Positions 9,067-15,437 of a stretch of DNA of 47,586 nt are shown in pieces. The position numbers were made by a program, and so were the translations under genes. Origin of the DNA: Phormidium tenue FACHB-1050 (GTDB taxonomy: Bacteria; Cyanobacteriota; Cyanobacteriia; Pseudanabaenales; Pseudanabaenaceae); the NCBI RefSeq assembly GCF_014696925.1, contig NZ_JACJQY010000043.1, positions 1 through 47,586 of the forward strand, in the 5' to 3' direction. The stretch's first letter is position 1; each line of letters opens with the position of its first letter. The notes under the pieces were generated by a model. The model saw only the letters and a list, made by a program, of their open reading frames with translations. It did no database searches and was not told where the DNA came from.

Positions 9067-10083
9067 TTAGCGAATCGCAGGTTGCACTTGATTCTGTTCT
9101 TGAGTTGTAGATTGCTCTTGTCTGGTGGCTTTAAATGCTAACACAGCAAAGCAAACGAGGGTTCCTAGCAGTGCTGAACCTGTAGCTTGATGAGCAATGG
9201 TGAGTGGTTCGACCTGTAGATGTAGTTTATAAGTGGCATAGCCGATCGCCACTTGAGCAATTACTAATAAACCAGCGATCGTTGCCACAAGTCTTAACAC
9301 AGAGGCAATCGCTTTTGATAGCCAGACTGACACCACTAAAACGACACTAGCAAGGGTAGCGGGGATCACGCCAAGCAAGTGTGCATTCAAAACAATACAC
9401 ATATCTTGTGTGGCAAAGCATTGATGTAACGCCCATTGAGAAGCAACTAATGCACCGAGAATACTTTGCAAATAAACTAAAATTGCTGCCGACAAGCCAA
9501 GCCAAGCAAGTTTAGTTGGCGAACGAAACCCGTCAACTAAATTTGCTTGATTAGTTAAAGCTGTAGCGATCGCTAGCAAGCTAGAGAAAAATAATAATCC
9601 AGTGCCTAAATGGGCAGTGACAATATCAAATCGCAGTAATTGTGTTACCGTCAGCCCACCCAAAATCCCCTGAAAAACTACTAGAGATAATGATCCTGAA
9701 GTTGCCCAAGGCAACCATTTTGGCAAAGATTTACGGAAATACCAGCTTGCCCCAAATAAAACAATTGTGGCAAATCCCACAGTGGAGGCAACGAGACGAT
9801 GAAACCATTCTAAAAACACTTGGAGGTTCATCTGCTCAGCAGGTAATACCGATCCATAGCATAGTGGCCAGTCGGGACAAGCCAAGCCTGCATTCATCAC
9901 ACGAGTAGCACTACCGATCGCCATCACCATCCAAGTGGCGATCGCTATTCCAAAGGCGATGCGACGAATTAAAACAATTGGCTCTATCCATCGGTTTGTG
10001 GCTTCAGACTTACTATTGGTAGAGTTTTCAGCCATTGGCGGTGATTGTTTTTTTGGTTTGTAAGAAGATAAAGAGTCAGTCAT
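9067..10083 (-). CDS. ctaA: heme A synthase (COX15/CtaA family)
   Basis: A 338-residue membrane protein that oxidises the C8 methyl of heme O to a formyl group. About eight hydrophobic segments are visible, with heme-ligand histidines in EWFHRLVAS, TAHLGTG, NAHLLG and IAHQATGSAL. A Cys pair in GLACPDWPLCYG and a second Cys pair in HQCFATQDMCI match the loop cysteines of bacterial CtaA. The N-terminal 30 residues (MTDSLSSYKPKKQSPPMAEN) are polar, and the second Met (MAENST) is an alternative start. It is the first gene of the ctaA-ctaB unit. No cytochrome oxidase subunit genes lie next to it in this window, although they commonly do in cyanobacteria. Confidence 0.95.
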   Translation of the reverse strand: MTDSLSSYKPKKQSPPMAENSTNSKSEATNRWIEPIVLIRRIAFGIAIATWMVMAIGSATRVMNAGLACPDWPLCYGSVLPAEQMNLQVFLEWFHRLVASTVGFATIVLFGASWYFRKSLPKWLPWATSGSLSLVVFQGILGGLTVTQLLRFDIVTAHLGTGLLFFSSLLAIATALTNQANLVDGFRSPTKLAWLGLSAAILVYLQSILGALVASQWALHQCFATQDMCIVLNAHLLGVIPATLASVVLVVSVWLSKAIASVLRLVATIAGLLVIAQVAIGYATYKLHLQVEPLTIAHQATGSALLGTLVCFAVLAFKATRQEQSTTQEQNQVQPAIR

Positions 10084-10220
10084 GCAAGTTTATGAGGTTC
10101 AGGCTTTCTTTGTGAATCTTTATAAAACTCAACAGAAGTATTAGTAACAGTTAGAGATTATCTTAAGAGCAGTTCTAGATTTGGTAAGGGGATTTAACAA
10201 TTTCTTCGCGTTAGGTATTT

Positions 10221-10271
10221 ACACTGATATTCAAAAAGCATAGCTTTGCAATACTTTTTGAATATCAGTGT
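10221..10271. repeat. intergenic hairpin with A/T-rich arms
   Basis: The 18-base arms ACACTGATATTCAAAAAG and its complement enclose a short loop containing AGCTTTGCA. It lies upstream of ctaA and downstream of the Spy-like gene, next to a second hairpin at 10285. Confidence 0.55.
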
Positions 10272-10284
10272 TATAGGAGTTATG

Positions 10285-10327
10285 CCCAAACCTGTGGCAC
10301 ACGCTGCGCGTGCACCACAGGTTTGGG
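10285..10327. terminator. GC-rich hairpin, second of a pair
   Basis: The arms CCCAAACCTGTGG and CCACAGGTTTGGG (13 bases, perfect) enclose a GC-rich inner stem GCTGCGCGTGC-like. It lies just downstream of the Spy-like gene on the minus strand, so it could terminate the sigma/anti-sigma/Spy transcript. Confidence 0.5.
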
Positions 10328-10352
10328 GGCTTTGTAATTTATTGCACAGGTA

Positions 10353-10976
10353 CTATAGGGTTGTGCGATCGCCTATGTCATCGATCCGTTTCTGCAAACG
10401 GCTTTTGAACCGATCGCGCATACCTTCTTTCATACGGGCTGGGCGATTTTTTTGTAAGATGTCATGGAGTTGCGATCGCTGCTGTGGGGTCAAGATTTCA
10501 CGCATAGCTAACATCCGCTCAAAATGTTGCTTTTGCAATTCTTGTTGAAGATTTAATACTTGATCATGTTTGGAACGAATCGTATCGCTGCTGGCTGAAC
10601 CAGCCAGTAAATCTCGTAGCTCTTTATTAGCCTGACGTGATTGCTGTGCAAGCTCACGGATACGAACAAGATCGCGCTCACGAATGGTTTTAAGTTTTTG
10701 TAACTGCTCAGTCGATAAATTTAATTGCTTTAGCATCCTACCTGAAGGCATATTCACATTTTCATCACGATCTGGACGATTTGGAGCTTGGGCTAAGATG
10801 TCGGGTTCTAATTCTGGTTTGTTTTCAGTGCTAGGTTGAGGATTTATCTGTGACTGAGTTTGAGATTGCGCGGGAGCTTGTGACTTTAAATTAGCGTTAC
10901 TAGCCCAAATAGCACCACTAGTAGCAATTACGGCTACAGCGATCGCACCATATTGAAAGACTTTTGACTTAAACAT
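10353..10976 (-). CDS. Spy/CpxP-like periplasmic protein (LTXXQ motif)
   Basis: A 207-residue protein with an N-terminal signal (MFKSKVFQYGAIAVAVIATSG) and a charged, helical mature part. LNLSTEQLQKLKTIRER and ILTPQQRSQLHDIL are the paired LTxxQ motifs of the Spy/CpxP/CnrX superfamily. These are periplasmic chaperones or metal-stress sensors built as long helical hairpins, and the QLQELQKQ-type heptads between them fit that. It is encoded 47 bases behind an anti-sigma/ECF sigma pair on the same strand. This suggests it acts as an envelope-stress regulator or output of that sigma factor, as CnrX and CpxP do in other systems (inference). Confidence 0.82.
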   Translation of the reverse strand: MFKSKVFQYGAIAVAVIATSGAIWASNANLKSQAPAQSQTQSQINPQPSTENKPELEPDILAQAPNRPDRDENVNMPSGRMLKQLNLSTEQLQKLKTIRERDLVRIRELAQQSRQANKELRDLLAGSASSDTIRSKHDQVLNLQQELQKQHFERMLAMREILTPQQRSQLHDILQKNRPARMKEGMRDRFKSRLQKRIDDIGDRTTL

Positions 10977-11023
10977 AATATTTCTCGATATTTAATGGAC
11001 AAACTAAGAATTTAGGGTGAGGG

Positions 11024-11497
11024 TTATTCATACTCAAGGGGAGACAACTCCATCAAAAGCTGTGTGTCCGATGTGGTTGTTGCTGTATTTGCAGCTTGTA
11101 AAACGGTGATATCGGTAGCACTCCAACTATTAATCAATGACTGCTCGATCGCCACTTGATCATCTTCACTAATTAGTTTGCCTTGGCTGATATTGGGGAT
11201 ATTGGCAACCTGATACTGTGAACGATTAGTTGCCCAATTAAATGCTAAACCTGTGGCGATCGCTGCGGGAATTAACAAAGTCCAAGGTAACCAACGTCGT
11301 AGATGGGCTTTAGAGGATTTTGGCAATCGCTGTGGGTATTTACTGATTTCGGCAAATAGCTGCTGCTCAAAATTTGGTGCGGGTGGTGGGGCGATCGGCT
11401 TGTTTTGCTTGAGAAAAGATACCAAGGAGTCATGGGAACTTTCGCTAGAATCTTCCCCAAAATTTTCTGGAAATCCTTGAGAATATTTGTTTTTCAT
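11024..11497 (-). CDS. putative membrane anti-sigma factor
   Basis: A 157-residue protein with one transmembrane segment (LPWTLLIPAAIATGLAFNWA, about residues 70-90), a polar N-terminal cytoplasmic part of about 65 residues and a short periplasmic tail. The start codon overlaps the stop of the ECF sigma gene by four bases (ATGA type), the classic layout of a sigma/anti-sigma pair. The N-terminal part contains APNFEQQLFAEI, as in short anti-sigma inhibitor domains. No His-x3-Cys-x2-Cys zinc motif is present, so it is not a ZAS-type anti-sigma. The function is inferred from position and topology. Confidence 0.72.
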   Translation of the reverse strand: MKNKYSQGFPENFGEDSSESSHDSLVSFLKQNKPIAPPPAPNFEQQLFAEISKYPQRLPKSSKAHLRRWLPWTLLIPAAIATGLAFNWATNRSQYQVANIPNISQGKLISEDDQVAIEQSLINSWSATDITVLQAANTATTTSDTQLLMELSPLEYE

Positions 11498-12105
11498 AAC
11501 TCGACTCCTTGCGCTTCTAAAAACTTTTTGATGGCACTACGGGCATGAAACAATCGCGATTTCACTGTGCCAACAGGAATAGATAAAATTTCGGCGATAT
11601 CTTTTTGGGGCAACTCCTCAAGATCATGCAGAACTAGGACAGCCCGATGATCTTCACTTAGCTTGGCTAAACCACGTTGCATCAGGTCTTGATAATGCAT
11701 TTGGGTTAGGCTCGGTTGTCCATCACTTTCACGGGCGATCGCATCATCAGCGAGATTTTCCAGTTGGTCATCTTCGACAGAGATATTACGTGATCGCATT
11801 TTGGCTAATGCTTTGCGGCGATCGCTAGCCACATTGAAAGCAATACGGTAGAGCCATGTCGAAAACTGCGCGGACTGCCGAAATTTGGCTAGCCCTTTCC
11901 ATGCTCGCAAAAACACATCTTGCACCAAATCATCAAGACCATCGGAACCACATAGCTGATAGAGCGTTGAGCGCACCTTGTGATGATGACGTTGATACAG
12001 TTTTTTAAAACCATGGGGATCACCCTGCAAGCAAGCTTGCACAATCGCGAGATCGGGATCATTATGAGGTGATTCTCTGATGTCTATATTTACCGCTCTG
12101 AACAT
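11494..12105 (-). CDS. ECF-type RNA polymerase sigma factor
   Basis: A 203-residue group 4 sigma factor. Region 2 is visible as FKKLYQRHHHKVRSTLYQL, DDLVQDVFLRAWKGLAKFR and FSTWLYRIAFNVASDRRR-like sequence. Region 4 is RGLAKLSEDHRAVLVLHDLEELPQKDIAEILSIPVGTVKSRLFHARSAIKKFL with its helix-turn-helix. The protein directs RNA polymerase to stress promoters and is probably held inactive at the membrane by the product of the overlapping downstream gene. Upstream, 12106-12319 holds a dispersed hairpin element rather than an obvious promoter. Confidence 0.95.
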   Translation of the reverse strand: MFRAVNIDIRESPHNDPDLAIVQACLQGDPHGFKKLYQRHHHKVRSTLYQLCGSDGLDDLVQDVFLRAWKGLAKFRQSAQFSTWLYRIAFNVASDRRKALAKMRSRNISVEDDQLENLADDAIARESDGQPSLTQMHYQDLMQRGLAKLSEDHRAVLVLHDLEELPQKDIAEILSIPVGTVKSRLFHARSAIKKFLEAQGVEL

Positions 12106-12170
12106 CTATGGCGAACATCCATATGAGCATCTATACTTATCTAGGCAATATTGGCAGATTTACATCACTT

Positions 12171-12270
12171 TGCGCTCAAACCAGAACCGAGAATTTTTGT
12201 AGAAGTGTTGCTTCGCAACACTTTTACAAAAATTTCAATGGCTCGTTTGATCGGAAATTGCTGTAACTTA
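12171..12270. repeat. dispersed hairpin element, copy 1 of family E
   Basis: About 100 bases built round a 19-base hairpin (12192-12234, loop CTTCG). Both flanks are shared with the element at 43187-43286: TGCGCTCAAACC on the left and GATCGGAAATTGCTGTAA on the right. The shared flanks outside the stem show that this is a copied element and not just a chance terminator. It lies between the divergent sigma gene and the DUF2993 gene. Confidence 0.75.
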
Positions 12271-12319
12271 TTTCTAAGCTATTAGTTTTGACTGCCCATA
12301 CCTTAAATAGGTTCAACTC

Positions 12320-12820
12320 ATGTCTGTGGTTAGTTCTGTATTAATTCCTATTATTAAACTATGGTTGCGATCGCAGGTCGAGCATATCGAAACCGTCGAA
12401 ATTGCGATCGCTGGCAAAAGTCGTCAGATCTTAAGCGGGGATATTCCTAAAGCAAATGTAATCGGCACAGGGGCAAAGTATCAGGGCTTGGCTGTAACCA
12501 ATATTGACCTATGCGCCGAAGCCATCCACCTCAATATTTCTGAAATCCTTAAAGGCGAAGCATTACGATTACTTGATCCTATTCGCGTGACGATGGATGT
12601 CGAGCTTTCAGCCGCAGATTTGCAAAGTTGTCTCAAGTCTCCAATTTTCTTAGAGGCGATCGCTTCGGATGATCCTCCTACAATCCATACAGATGAAGAG
12701 ATTCGAGATCTACTAGAAACACTAGTTCATAAATTAGGCGATGAGTTTACACTCCATGAACTAGCGATCGCTGAAGGTGGCGCAAAATGTCGTGGTGAAT
12801 TTGCGATCGCCGCTACCTAA
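12320..12820 (+). CDS. DUF2993 (LmeA-like) lipid-binding family protein
   Basis: A 166-residue protein resembling cyanobacterial DUF2993 proteins: VEHIETVEIAIAGKSRQILSG, IPKANVIGTGAKYQGLAVTNIDL and IRVTMDVELSAADLQSCLKS are typical. Family relatives such as mycobacterial LmeA have a periplasmic lipid-binding fold. This copy has only a short hydrophobic start (SVVSSVLIPIIKLWL), which may be an amphipathic anchor. It is shorter than many cyanobacterial members, which often exceed 200 residues and have an extra C-terminal part. It is followed after three bases by a perfect hairpin terminator. Confidence 0.72.
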   Translation: MSVVSSVLIPIIKLWLRSQVEHIETVEIAIAGKSRQILSGDIPKANVIGTGAKYQGLAVTNIDLCAEAIHLNISEILKGEALRLLDPIRVTMDVELSAADLQSCLKSPIFLEAIASDDPPTIHTDEEIRDLLETLVHKLGDEFTLHELAIAEGGAKCRGEFAIAAT

Positions 12821-12823
12821 GTC

Positions 12824-12864
12824 AAAAAGTGAGTGGCGGCGCAAAGCGCCGCCACTCACTTTTT
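12824..12864 (+). terminator. perfect 19-bp hairpin terminator (loop AAA)
   Basis: Arms 12824-12842 and 12846-12864 are fully complementary. The top of the stem is GC-rich (GTGGCGGCGC), the foot is A5/T5, and the loop is AAA. It lies four bases after the stop of the DUF2993 gene, where it would act as an intrinsic terminator. Confidence 0.75.
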
Positions 12865-12968
12865 GGGTTTTATGTCCTCAGCAAAACTTGCTTTGCTATA
12901 TATCAAAATCATCAAGACGTGCTAAGCAAACCTTTATGATTGATCTAATTACTCCGTCATGCCAATAA

Positions 12969-13490
12969 ATGTCCCTTGTCAATTTTTATAATAAATTTCA
13001 GCAGTTTGTCTTAATCGCACTTATCAACTTGGTTTATTTGGCGATCGCTACTCAACCTGCATGGGCAACAAACTTTGCAGTTAGAGTTTTTGATGGTGAC
13101 AACATAACTCTTGTAGATCGCGGCATCAAAACTAAAGTACATCTCGCCTGTATTGATGCGCCTGAGTTACTCCAATCTGAAGGAGAACATGCTCGTAAAG
13201 TGCTGCAAAATATCCTTGACGATGAAGAAATTTTTGTCAAAGTTTTTAAAAAAGATAAATTTGGGCGTTACAATGGCGAAGTTTTAGCGGGCGGACAAAA
13301 TGCTAACCAAGTAATGGTTTCTTTAGGACTTGCCCATTACGATCGCCTGCAAGAAAAAGATTGCCAAGGATATGAAGAGATCGAGGCAAAAGCACAAAGC
13401 GATCGGCTAGGGGTCTGGGCAAATGGCACTGATGTGATGCTACCTAGTCAATTTCGGCGCGAAAATAAGCTGCTAGGTGTTGGCTATTAA
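12969..13490 (+). CDS. secreted thermonuclease-like (SNase) protein
   Basis: A 173-residue protein with a signal peptide (FQQFVLIALINLVYLAIA, cleavage near QPAWA-TN) followed by a staphylococcal-nuclease domain. RVFDGDNITLV, VHLACIDAPEL, VKVFKKDKFGRYNGEV and QANQVMVSLGLAHYDR-type segments are present. The catalytic Arg of the family normally lies in a VRLxGIDAPE segment. Here it reads KVHLACIDAPEL, so the first Arg is replaced by His or Lys, while the Asp of DGD, the Asp of IDAPE and the Glu/Arg further on (EGEHAR) are present. It would hydrolyse extracellular or periplasmic DNA and RNA. Its stop codon sits inside the shared hairpin at 13489. Confidence 0.85.
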   Translation: MSLVNFYNKFQQFVLIALINLVYLAIATQPAWATNFAVRVFDGDNITLVDRGIKTKVHLACIDAPELLQSEGEHARKVLQNILDDEEIFVKVFKKDKFGRYNGEVLAGGQNANQVMVSLGLAHYDRLQEKDCQGYEEIEAKAQSDRLGVWANGTDVMLPSQFRRENKLLGVGY

Positions 13491-13523
13491 TAAAAAAGGA
13501 GCGCAATGCGCTCCTTTTTTATT
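13489..13523. terminator. bidirectional hairpin terminator between nuclease and rpsU
   Basis: Arms of 17 bases (13489-13505 and 13507-13523) are perfectly complementary with A6/T6 feet, so both transcripts end in a U-tract. The stop codons of both convergent genes (13488-13490 and 13522-13524) fall in the arms. Confidence 0.82.
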
Positions 13524-13713
13524 AACTATCGCGACGGCGAAAACGACCTCTACGCTTAGCATTTTCAGCTTTACGCTTACGTTTCTCGCCTGCGGTCTCG
13601 TGATACTGACAGCGACGAATATCTGCTAGTAAGCCAGCTTTCTGGATTTTTTTCTTAAATCGACGTAGAGCCGATTCAATCCCTTCATTTTCACCAACGA
13701 TTATTTGAGTCAT
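13522..13713 (-). CDS. rpsU: 30S ribosomal protein bS21
   Basis: A 63-residue basic protein starting [20 protein letters not shown] and continuing [19 protein letters not shown], which is bS21 of the small ribosomal subunit. The C-terminal tail [18 protein letters not shown] is the usual Arg/Lys-rich extension that contacts 16S rRNA near the anti-Shine-Dalgarno. Length and sequence are normal for cyanobacteria. It is monocistronic and convergent with the nuclease. Confidence 0.97.
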   Translation of the reverse strand: MTQIIVGENEGIESALRRFKKKIQKAGLLADIRRCQYHETAGEKRKRKAENAKRRGRFRRRDS

Positions 13714-14177
13714 GCTTATTTTGGTAGCAAAGTATTGTTCTTAATTATGCTTTATTTTGGCGCATTTTAATTTAGGCGACGGATATCTAGCTTAGCAAAT
13801 TTATAATCGATTTGTAAAGCTTATTTTTTAAAAGTGAGCTATAGACTTCATCTATAGCTGCCACCAGTCTGAGGAAACAAACCCAAGAAGCGAGTAGCGG
13901 CGCTACTCGCTTTTTGGATTTTGATTTGTCCTAATACAAAGAGCTACAGCTATAAAGTCTCTCGCATCAATACTTTAGACTTTAGACAAATTTTTTAACG
14001 AGGTTATACCAATTCGCAAAAGTGTGGTCACACTTTTGTGAATTGGTATAACCAAACCCAGTAAGGGTTTTAAAAACACAAAATGGCTACGCCGTTTCGT
14101 GTTTTGGCATTATTAAGCTTTTGGATGGTGATCCTTCTGAAAATTGCATAATTTTATCAGCCGTAAGCCTAGAATCT
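13714..14177. other. 464-bp intergenic region with three hairpins, no gene seen
   Basis: No open frame in this stretch has coding character. It holds a hairpin at 13888-13912 (11-base arms AAGCGAGTAGC), the 50-base palindrome at 14003-14052 and an imperfect hairpin at 14073-14105. The 5' part should carry the rpsU promoter, but no clear -35/-10 pair was assigned. Confidence 0.6.
14003..14052. repeat. 50-bp near-perfect palindrome
   Basis: The arms of 24 bases (14003-14026 and 14029-14052) begin GTTATACCAATT and differ by one base only; the loop is GT. It has no U-tract, so a mobile-element or MITE-like origin is more likely than a terminator. Confidence 0.7.
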
Positions 14178-14816
14178 CTAAGGGGCTAGCCTCTGAATTT
14201 GCCACGATTGATCTTCTTGTGGTGTATACAGGAAGCGATCGTGTAGGCGATTAGTGCATCCCTGCCAAAATTCAAAGCTGGTGGGAACAACCCGATATCC
14301 TCCCCAAAAATCAGGTAATGGAATCTCTCCATCCAAAAACTTTTGCTTAATCTGTTCAAATTGCATCAGTAGAAGCTGACGTGAAGAAATTACGGAGCTT
14401 TGTTGAGAACTCCACGCTCCTAACTGACTCCCCCTAGGACGCGAGGTGAAATACTGTAATGATTCTGTTGTGGAAACCTTTTCGGCAGTGCCTGTAATAT
14501 GGACTTGTCGCTGAAGCGGCAACCAAGTAAATAAGATCGATACATTAGGATTCACGCCAATTTGCTGCGCCTTACGACTTTCATAATTGGTGAAGAATAC
14601 TAATCCATTACTATCAAAATATTTGAGCAATACTGTTCTCATAAATGGTTGACCTTGCTCGGAAACTGTCGATAAGGTCATCGCATTTGGTTCTAGTAAT
14701 TCAGCATTACAAGCTTGCTGAAACCATTTCTCAAATTGTTTAAAGGGATCATCATGCAGGTCTTTGCGCCTAAGTTCTCCTTGTTTGTAATCTTCTCTTA
14801 ATGCATGAATATCCAT
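14178..14816 (-). CDS. pdxH: pyridoxamine 5'-phosphate oxidase
   Basis: A 212-residue FMN-dependent oxidase that makes pyridoxal 5'-phosphate from pyridoxamine or pyridoxine 5'-phosphate in the last step of B6 synthesis or salvage. Recognisable segments are REDYKQGELRRKDL, NAMTLSTVSEQGQPFMRTVLLK, FFTNYESRKAQQI and RPRGSQLGAWSSQQSSVI. C-terminal signatures are FEFWQGCTNRLHDRFLY and WQIQRLAP. Length and motif order are normal; the Cys in WQGC replaces a residue that is usually Gly or Ser. It is followed upstream by a cupin gene eight bases away on the same strand, probably co-transcribed. Confidence 0.96.
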   Translation of the reverse strand: MDIHALREDYKQGELRRKDLHDDPFKQFEKWFQQACNAELLEPNAMTLSTVSEQGQPFMRTVLLKYFDSNGLVFFTNYESRKAQQIGVNPNVSILFTWLPLQRQVHITGTAEKVSTTESLQYFTSRPRGSQLGAWSSQQSSVISSRQLLLMQFEQIKQKFLDGEIPLPDFWGGYRVVPTSFEFWQGCTNRLHDRFLYTPQEDQSWQIQRLAP

Positions 14817-14824
14817 TTTTTTAA

Positions 14825-15307
14825 CTACTCAATATTGGGATTGTAAAGAACGACATTTTCTTGCTCATTAGGATCGTTGCGGGAGACGATCGCATGGGCT
14901 GGCTCGGTATGACTTAGATTATGGGGTTGATGTGGGACACCTGCGGGAATGAAGATAAAATCACCAGCTTCATTAATTACTGATTGGCTCAGCCCTTGAC
15001 CATAGCGAGTTTCTACTCGACCCTTGACCAAATAAATAGCAGTTTCATAGTCACGATGAAAATGTGGCTCTGCTGCACCACCTGCGGGAATAATCACCAA
15101 ATTCATCGAGATTCCCTTTGCTCCTGCTGTAGCGCCAGAGATCCCCACAAAATAGGGCAACTTTTGCAATGTGGCAGTTTCGCGATCGGGTCGCACTGTG
15201 ATGATTTGACTAGAATGGTCAGGTAATTGCTCAGAATCAGAATTAACCATAACAATTGATAAATGTTTGATGGTAATGATCTTACTTGGTTTGATAAAAG
15301 CATTCAA
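14825..15307 (-). CDS. cupin domain protein
   Basis: A single-cupin protein of up to 160 residues. HFHRDYETAIYLVKGRVETRYG is cupin motif 1 (His-x-His ... Glu) and GDFIFIPAGVPHQPHNLS is motif 2 with the fourth metal-ligand His. It should bind one divalent metal in a beta-barrel. Its enzymatic role, if any, is not visible. The frame opens at ATG 15307, but the N-terminal 19 residues look poor; the ATG at 15250 (MVNSDSEQLPDHSS) is an equally good start, and neither has a strong Shine-Dalgarno. It ends eight bases before pdxH, which suggests one transcript. Confidence 0.82.
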   Translation of the reverse strand: MNAFIKPSKIITIKHLSIVMVNSDSEQLPDHSSQIITVRPDRETATLQKLPYFVGISGATAGAKGISMNLVIIPAGGAAEPHFHRDYETAIYLVKGRVETRYGQGLSQSVINEAGDFIFIPAGVPHQPHNLSHTEPAHAIVSRNDPNEQENVVLYNPNIE

Positions 15308-15437
15308 AGCTAGACGAGGTTTAAGGCAAATATTTTCAGCTAAACCTTAGCTAATTTGATATAATCCCCAAAATCATGAGCTAATCCCTCTTAGCAATTG
15401 GCAAAGCATCTGAGTCATATCCTTGGAGTTTAAGACG

